From assembly GCA_037447605.1 (NCBI GenBank), contig CM074804.1:6861193-6925192 (forward strand): 64,000 bases of DNA, in the 5' to 3' direction. Shown piece by piece: positions 58,846 through 64,000 of this stretch. Source of the DNA: Zygnema circumcarinatum (Eukaryota > Streptophyta > Zygnematophyceae > Zygnematales > Zygnemataceae). The stretch's first letter is position 1, and every line of letters begins with the position of its first letter. The position numbers were made by a program, and so were the translations under genes. A model generated the notes under the pieces. It was not told the DNA's origin. It saw only the letters and a program-made list of their open reading frames with translations, and searched no databases.

Positions 58846-60989
58846 CTATTTGCATGTACAGATGTACCGGCATGCTGGCCAGATCGCCGCTCCGAGCACG
58901 CACCCCCGCGGAAGCTTCGTATTGACTACGCAGACCTGGCGGGGGCAGGCCGCGGACGTGTTGATGGTGCCCCCCTCGCAGCCGTAGTCGGAAACGCATG
59001 GCGGGGGAAGCGAGGCGCTGGGAGCTGAGGTAGGGACAGGGGGGGGCAGCGGCGTAGGAGCGGGAGAAGGAAGTGGCGGAGGAGGGGGTGATGAGAGAGG
59101 AGGAATGGGAGAAGGAGGCGGCGATAGAGGAGATGGGGGTGAAGGAGAAGGCGATGACAGTGGGGGAAGAGGTGAAGGAGGTGACGATGGAGGAGGGGAC
59201 AGTGAAGGCAGCGGCGTAGGAGCGGGAGAAGGAAGTGGTGGAGGAGGGGGTGATGAGAGAGGAGGAATGGGAGAAGGAGGCGGCGATAGAGGAGATGGGG
59301 GTGAAGGAGAAGGCGATGACAGTGGGGGAAGAGGTGAAGGAGGTGACGATGGAGGAGGGGACAGTGAAGGCAGCGGCGTAGGAGCGGGAGAAGGAAGTGG
59401 TGGAGGAGGGGGTGATGAGAGAGGAGGAATGGGAAAAGGAGGGGGTGATGAGAGAGGAGGAATGGGAGAAGGAGGCGGCGATAGAGGCGATGGGGGTGAA
59501 GACGAAGGCGATGACGGTGGGGGAAGAGGTGAAGGAGGTCGCGATGATGGAGGAGACAGTGGAGGCAGCGGCGGAGGGGGTGATGAGAGTGAAGAAATGG
59601 GAGAAGGAGGCGGCGATAGAGGCGATGAGGGTGAACGAGAAGGCGATGACAGCGAGGGAAGAGGTGAAGGAGGTGGCGATGGAGGAGGGGACGGTGGAGG
59701 CAGCGGCGGAGGGGGTGATCCTCGGAGAGGTAGAAAAGGTGGCAGGGATGGTGCGGGGGAGACAGCCGGGGATGGGGGCGGAATTGTCGAAACGTCCAAT
59801 ACTGATGGAGAGGGTGTAGTTGGGGTCGGGAGAACTGTAACCGGAGCAAATTCAGGTGCGGGAGCGGGGGTTATGTCCTGAAGTAGCCTCCTGCGCCTGT
59901 CCTCTGTGCTCTTGTATTCTGCTTCGTGGTTGTAAACATCCACTTGCTCGCCTTCGGTCATGCGAAAAAGCACATAGGCCACCAATGACCCCGAACTCGT
60001 CGGCTGGATCAAGACAGCGCCCAGCATTTGGCCGCGGTTTGCAGCCATCCGCTCCCACTGGGAGAAGATGAAGAGGTTGACCATGCGCTGCGTCCTCGCC
60101 TTGCTGCGCCGAAACACGCTGCGCGCCTGCAGGCCGAGCCAAACGTGGTGTCAGAAGTAGGTCTTTGAAACACGGACCTCGCAAGAGTACTTCAGAAGGC
60201 AGAAAAGCAGAGGCGGAACCAAGCAAGGAAGGGAATTTACCCGCAAGCTTTGCTGCTTCTGGCTCGCTGTCTGAACCACGAGTGGAGAAGTTCCCGAGGT
60301 CAACGTCAAAGGCATGTCGAGGTTGTTCTCAACGACGAGGGAAACGTGGCTGTCGGTCGAATCAGTGAGAGGAGTTCTCCACCCTACAGTCTCCCATTCT
60401 TCACTTGGTCCCTCCCACTTCGTGAAGTCTCCCTCGCCATTGTATCCAAAGAACTCGACAGTCTCCGCACAGAGAGTGGTGCCATCTGCAAGAGCGCAGG
60501 GAGTGATTCGTGTCAGAGACCTATCGATGGTGCAGAGGCGCCATGGGAAGCTGGAGGCCATGGAGGAGCAGGCAGGCAGGCAGCTGCGGGAAGTAGGGAG
60601 GGGCAGGCGGACTCTCACCGTCAATGGACTGTCTGGATCCCACGAGCAGCGTCTTCGCATTTTCAAAGTTGACGCGGCCCCCTGTGTTGCTGAGGCAAAT
60701 TGTTTCAAGCGAGTCGACGTGCGCCTGCAGAAGCATCATCAGCAGCATAACGTCAGTGGGGCTTTGCCAACTTGCCACTTCTGTAGCTCGTCTACTTACT
60801 TCTTCCTTTACCCCAGCTTTCCCATGCCTTCCCATGCGCCCCCCTCCTTCTCTCCCTCCAGCTCCTGCCCTCCTCCAGCTCCAGCTCCCTCTCCCTCTCT
60901 CTCTCCCTCACCTCCAGGAGCAGCGCGGTAGTGAGGACGAGACGGAGCGCGAGCAGCGCCGCGAGGCAGAGTCGGCGCGCAAACGCCAT
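58846..60989 (-). CDS. Secreted Ser/Pro-rich (HRGP-type) protein with a cysteine-rich C-terminus
   Basis: Four exons (60989-60912, 60724-60619, 60485-60241, 60126-58846) close in phase to about 569 residues. Exon 1 is a signal peptide (MAFARRLCLAALLALRLVLT). A globular part of about 160 residues follows (ETICLSNTGGRVNFENAK, WEGPSEEWETVGWRTPL, RTQRMVNLFIFSQWERMAA, LIQPTSSGSLVAYVLFRM), then a dibasic stretch (EDRRRRLLQ). A Ser/Pro domain of roughly 250 residues (SPPPSPLPPLSSP type) includes a 54-residue block repeated almost exactly at the DNA level (162-bp period from 59046). The last 48 residues hold eight cysteines, starting CVSDYGC and ending CRYICTCK. The layout fits an algal/plant cell-wall glycoprotein (pherophorin/extensin-like chimera). 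The N-terminal domain is not recognised. Proline hydroxylation and O-glycosylation are inferred. Confidence 0.8.
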
Positions 60990-63222
60990 GGCGGCCGCGT
61001 CGCGAGGCGGGGCGAGGCGGACGGAGACAGCCCAACAGACAGACAGACAGACAGAGACGGACGGACGGTCGGGCGGGCGGGGAGGCGGAGAGAGGCACGA
61101 GCGAGGCCAGCCGGGGGGGCGGGGCACGTGGCGCTGCTGCTCTGTGCCCTGGGCCCTGCGCTGCACTGCACTGCACTGTAGAGAGTGCGAGGCGCGCCCT
61201 TTTGTCGCCACGCCGGGGCTCAAGTGTCGTTTGCGGAGGCGGCCGGACCGAACCGGCGTGGCGCGGGCGGGCGGTTCCGGGGCGCTCCACTTTAATTTTG
61301 TCGCTTCCGTTTTTCCTTTCGGGCGCGGAGAAGCGCGTCGCGACGGGCGGTGCCGCCCGCCCCGACCGCTTCGGTCAACGCCGGTCGCGCGGCGTTACTG
61401 CGGGGCGGTTCGCATGGACTGTGCGTGCGGCCACGTGGCGCAATCCTGTCCGTTACGTGCCCCCCCTGGAGCCTCGCCGCCGTCCGATGCTGTGTGCGGT
61501 TAGCGGCGGGTTTGACCCCACTCGTGGAGATACCGTTTTTGGCGGTCCCTCACGCCAGCTGGCGGGCTTGTGGCCGCCAGCTGTCAGGGACTGCGGATGC
61601 GATGCGCGATCAGGACTGTCGGCGCATGTGCCGACTTTGCCCGATCGCTGCCAGGTGGCGGCCGCTCACTGCTCACTTATGTCGCGGATCGCGACAGGCG
61701 CTGCCGGCCGAATCTCTCGGCTTTTTTAACGGGGCGCGCCCGCGGCGTATCCGACACGGCTAGTTGTCGGTGCCGTACGCCCGCCGATACACACTCCTTT
61801 GGATTCTTCAGTGCGTCCTATTGCACACGAGCGTGACGTGGCGTCCAGTAAGAGGTACCACGTGGCGTTAGCGGCAAGTGGCGGGGGGCGCGCCGGACGC
61901 ATTATGAGCGGCGTTACGGCGGGCCGCGGCCGCAGCGATGGCGCCAAAAGAGGCGTCAACGGGCCGAGGGCGGAGGCTGACCGTTGCGGATTCGGGGAAA
62001 AGGCCACGTGGAGACACGTGGCCGATCCAGGAGGTAGCGCGCGGCGCGGAGAGCGCTCCGCGTGGCTTTGGCGTTTATGGGCGCGCGCGGGCGGCGCATG
62101 TGGGCGGGCCTCTCGCGGCACCACGTGGCACACTTGGCCCGGCCAACCGTGGGCTGCCAGCTGGCGCCCTCGCGGGCCGCGAACCGCCGCCACTCTCGCT
62201 CGTTTCGCGCTGCCCTTCGCTTTAAGGCCGCGCGGCAACCGCCTCCGCGCGCGTGCTGCGGACGGCGGACGGCGGGAGGGAGGGAGAGAGGCGGAACGCG
62301 AGGGGAGGGCGGCGGCTGCTGGGAGGGAGAGAGGGAGGGAGGGAGGGAGGGAGGGAGGGAGTATCGCTTCGCCGAATTAGATATACGGCGATTCGATACG
62401 TCTTCTTTTTTCTCGTCCACTGGTGAGGGAGGGGTTACGCCAAGATGTTGGCCCAGATGCGGCTTGCAGGAGTGGTTCGATTACGACGCGTTCTCTAGCG
62501 CGTGCAGAATGAGAGCGGCCTTTGTAGAGTACCTCAGCATCAAGGAGAAAGTGATGATTTAGAAATTACTCGACAACTCTTGAAGTTGACATGTGTCGAG
62601 CTTGATGTAGTGCGAGTGACTCGTGGTATGGGCTATGCATTATGGAGACTTGTTGCGCGTAATTGTGCCACAACAAGAGGAGGGCCCCTGCCCTTGCCAT
62701 TGCTTTTGTATGCTTTCGCCTTACGTGAAAACATATTGTTAAGTTTAATCGCGCAACATCATTCAAGTGCAATATAAGGATTACTCCGAACGTGACGCAA
62801 AACTCAATCCATCACTGACGTGTAGCGTTGTAGGGTTGGAAGCTGTCAAACAGCTTCAACTATCCAACGAACAGGTCAGCTTGCCACCGCAAACAGCAAT
62901 TATTCATTGTTGACGGAATGTGACTGACATAATCATTTTCTAGTTGACAAAAAAGCAAAAGCTGCAACAGCTTATGGAGAGAAACACAGCTTCCTTCCAT
63001 CGTTAGCACTCCCTTTTCACGCCTTGCCATGGTAAATTCAGCAATGCACAAAACTACATTTTTGGCATAATCTGGTCCTCGCTCATGCTGGGGAACCGTA
63101 CTGATTATGGAATCGAATAGTATGCGTAAACCACTCGCGAGCATTGCGTTATGGCCGTGCTGTTCAATGCGCCCAAATGAGGGACAGCCTACAGCAATCC
63201 TCTCACCCGCGCACTGCCCGCC
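60990..63222. promoter_or_regulatory. GC-rich upstream region with many CACGTGG motifs
   Basis: Upstream of the Ser/Pro-rich gene (minus sense) lie CACGTGGC words near 61127, 61430, 61859, 62005, 62017 and 62123, and GACGTGGC near 61836. A (ggga)n tract sits at 62327-62360. ORFs on both strands are GC-rich shadows. A short ORF at about 62468-62562 (EWFDYDAFSSACRMRAAF) after a ttgcag acceptor could be an isolated exon. From 62600 on the region is AT-richer and holds no clear gene. Confidence 0.4.
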
Positions 63223-63617
63223 ATGACCCAAACTGTCAGCCCTCCTTCTTCGTCGATGCACCGCGCAGACCGACCGCCGTCGGATGATGCGCTGAGCTGC
63301 CTCCATCGCAGGGAAGGTCGGGCCGGCAGGGGACCGCCAGGCTTCGCTCAAGGGGCAGTGTTCGCCAGGCAACGGGCAGAGTCACAGAACATGTACGAGA
63401 GTAAGGGCAGGAGAGAGGATACGCGAGTGGAGTGTCGGTGTACCTTCAGTGAGTTGGTTCACTCAAAGGGCAGTTGAAAAGACAATGAGCGATTCAATTA
63501 TTTTTTCCATTGGTTTGTTCAGAATGGCCTTCGACGAAAGATTGTGGAGACAAACATGGATCCCTATAAACTTTATGGTAGTCAGAATCTGATGAACAGT
63601 AGACGAGATCAACGCAT
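63223..63617 (+). CDS. Hypothetical two-exon gene, weak support
   Basis: ATG 63223 opens MTQTVSPPSSSMHRADRP and runs to a possible donor (GAGA|GTAAGG, about 63400). A second open block after TTCAG at about 63523 reads NGLRRKIVETNMDPYKLY, SQNLMNSRRDQRINA and then stops. The phases of the best donor and acceptor do not give this frame, so the joining is unresolved. I recognise no family; it may be spurious. Confidence 0.2.
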
Positions 63618-63910
63618 CAATGCATGAACCCGCGTGTTCAGCATGGAGAGTATGCGCGTCCCTAATATTTTCAGCATTATTTTTTTTTTATTTACCTTCT
63701 GGTGCTGTAGAACGTGTACATGCAGACAATTGCGAGCCGTCACTCTCCCGCGGAATTTGCATCGGCCCCCTCCACTCGGGTACCAGTAGGCCCCACGTAT
63801 ACAAGGCGATGGAGGGGGCCCGAAGGGGGCTTAGCCCATCCTCAGATTTTTAGTTTATGTATGTATAATATTCCCAATCTTCAGAAATATTCCTGGATCC
63901 GTCGCTGTTT
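63618..63910. other. AT-rich intergenic stretch
   Basis: A poly-T block (atttttttttta) and scattered words are present. Nothing supportable as a gene. Confidence 0.35.
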
Positions 63911-64000
63911 ATGACCGGTTCCTCGTGGTTCTCCGTGTTGTTTTTGTGCATGAGAATTTGGTGGCATCGCAATCGTGAGGTGAATGTCAGGTTTCCCTTT
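63911..64000. repeat. Partial third copy of the foldback family, cut by the window end
   Basis: The words tgaccggttcctcgtggt, ttttgtgcatg, tttggtggca and gcaatcgtgag align in order with the left arm at 9670-9740 (cgaccagtccctcgtggt, ttttgtccatg, tttgatggcc, gccatcgtgag). The rest lies beyond the window. Confidence 0.7.

Noticed and set aside
59105-59881. Gly/Asp/Glu-rich plus-strand ORF of 258 codons
   Set aside because: It is the exact antisense of the Ser/Pro repeat exon of the minus-strand secreted protein.
62860-63372. 170-codon minus-strand ORF
   Set aside because: There is no recognisable motif, and a plus-strand ORF overlaps it. The evidence does not favour either enough to call it firmly.

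Overview
The window is nuclear DNA of a green-lineage eukaryote, most likely a streptophyte (a charophyte-grade alga or an early-diverging land plant). The evidence is spliced genes with GT-AG introns, a plastid phylloquinone gene, a plant-type DUF616 (TOD1/MUCI70-like) Golgi protein, an R2R3-MYB, a plant-type F-box/MYND gene, an AAACCCTAA telo-box beside ribosomal protein genes, and a secreted Ser/Pro-rich wall-type protein. A run of Ns at 10157-10166 shows it is a draft assembly. I cannot name the species.

Layout. 1-5453 is a minisatellite-like tandem array with no credible gene, although all three forward frames are open. 7434-8893 (-) is an F-box gene with a damaged MYND finger. 9330-9910 is a dispersed repeat carrying a foldback insertion. 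10604-14469 (-) is MenA/ABC4 (phylloquinone synthesis), rebuilt here as nine exons. 15345-19743 (-) is a conserved zinc-ribbon protein of unknown function. 21081-26004 (+) is a membrane-anchored GH3 protein that has lost its catalytic residues. 26554-27376 (-) is the 3' part of a small membrane protein gene. 29089-31551 (+) is an ANTH/AP180-type clathrin adaptor. RPL37 (33142-34212, -) and RPS15A (34750-36899, +) diverge from a shared promoter. 37818-46250 (+) is a giant DUF616 protein of about 1607 residues, with a cysteine-free acidic insert of about 1165 residues. 46251-49720 is dense in mobile elements: two TA-flanked MITEs and a 0.93-kb foldback. 49721-51972 (+) is an R2R3-MYB. 54948-55290 holds a MITE nested in another repeat. 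58846-60989 (-) is a secreted Ser/Pro-rich protein with an eight-cysteine tail.

The genes do not form a pathway. They are ordinary scattered nuclear genes. What links them is sequence style: GC-rich 5' regions, purine-rich tracts on the sense strand just before start codons, and many CACGTGGC (G-box/ABRE-type) motifs in promoters and repeats.

The most unusual items are the giant DUF616 architecture, the membrane-anchored GH3 pseudoenzyme, the two-unit satellite whose core dyad resembles motifs scattered elsewhere in the window, and the family of foldback/MITE elements with nested and empty-site copies. Exon boundaries were set by eye from splice motifs and phase. Where phases close exactly I say so, and where they do not I say that too.
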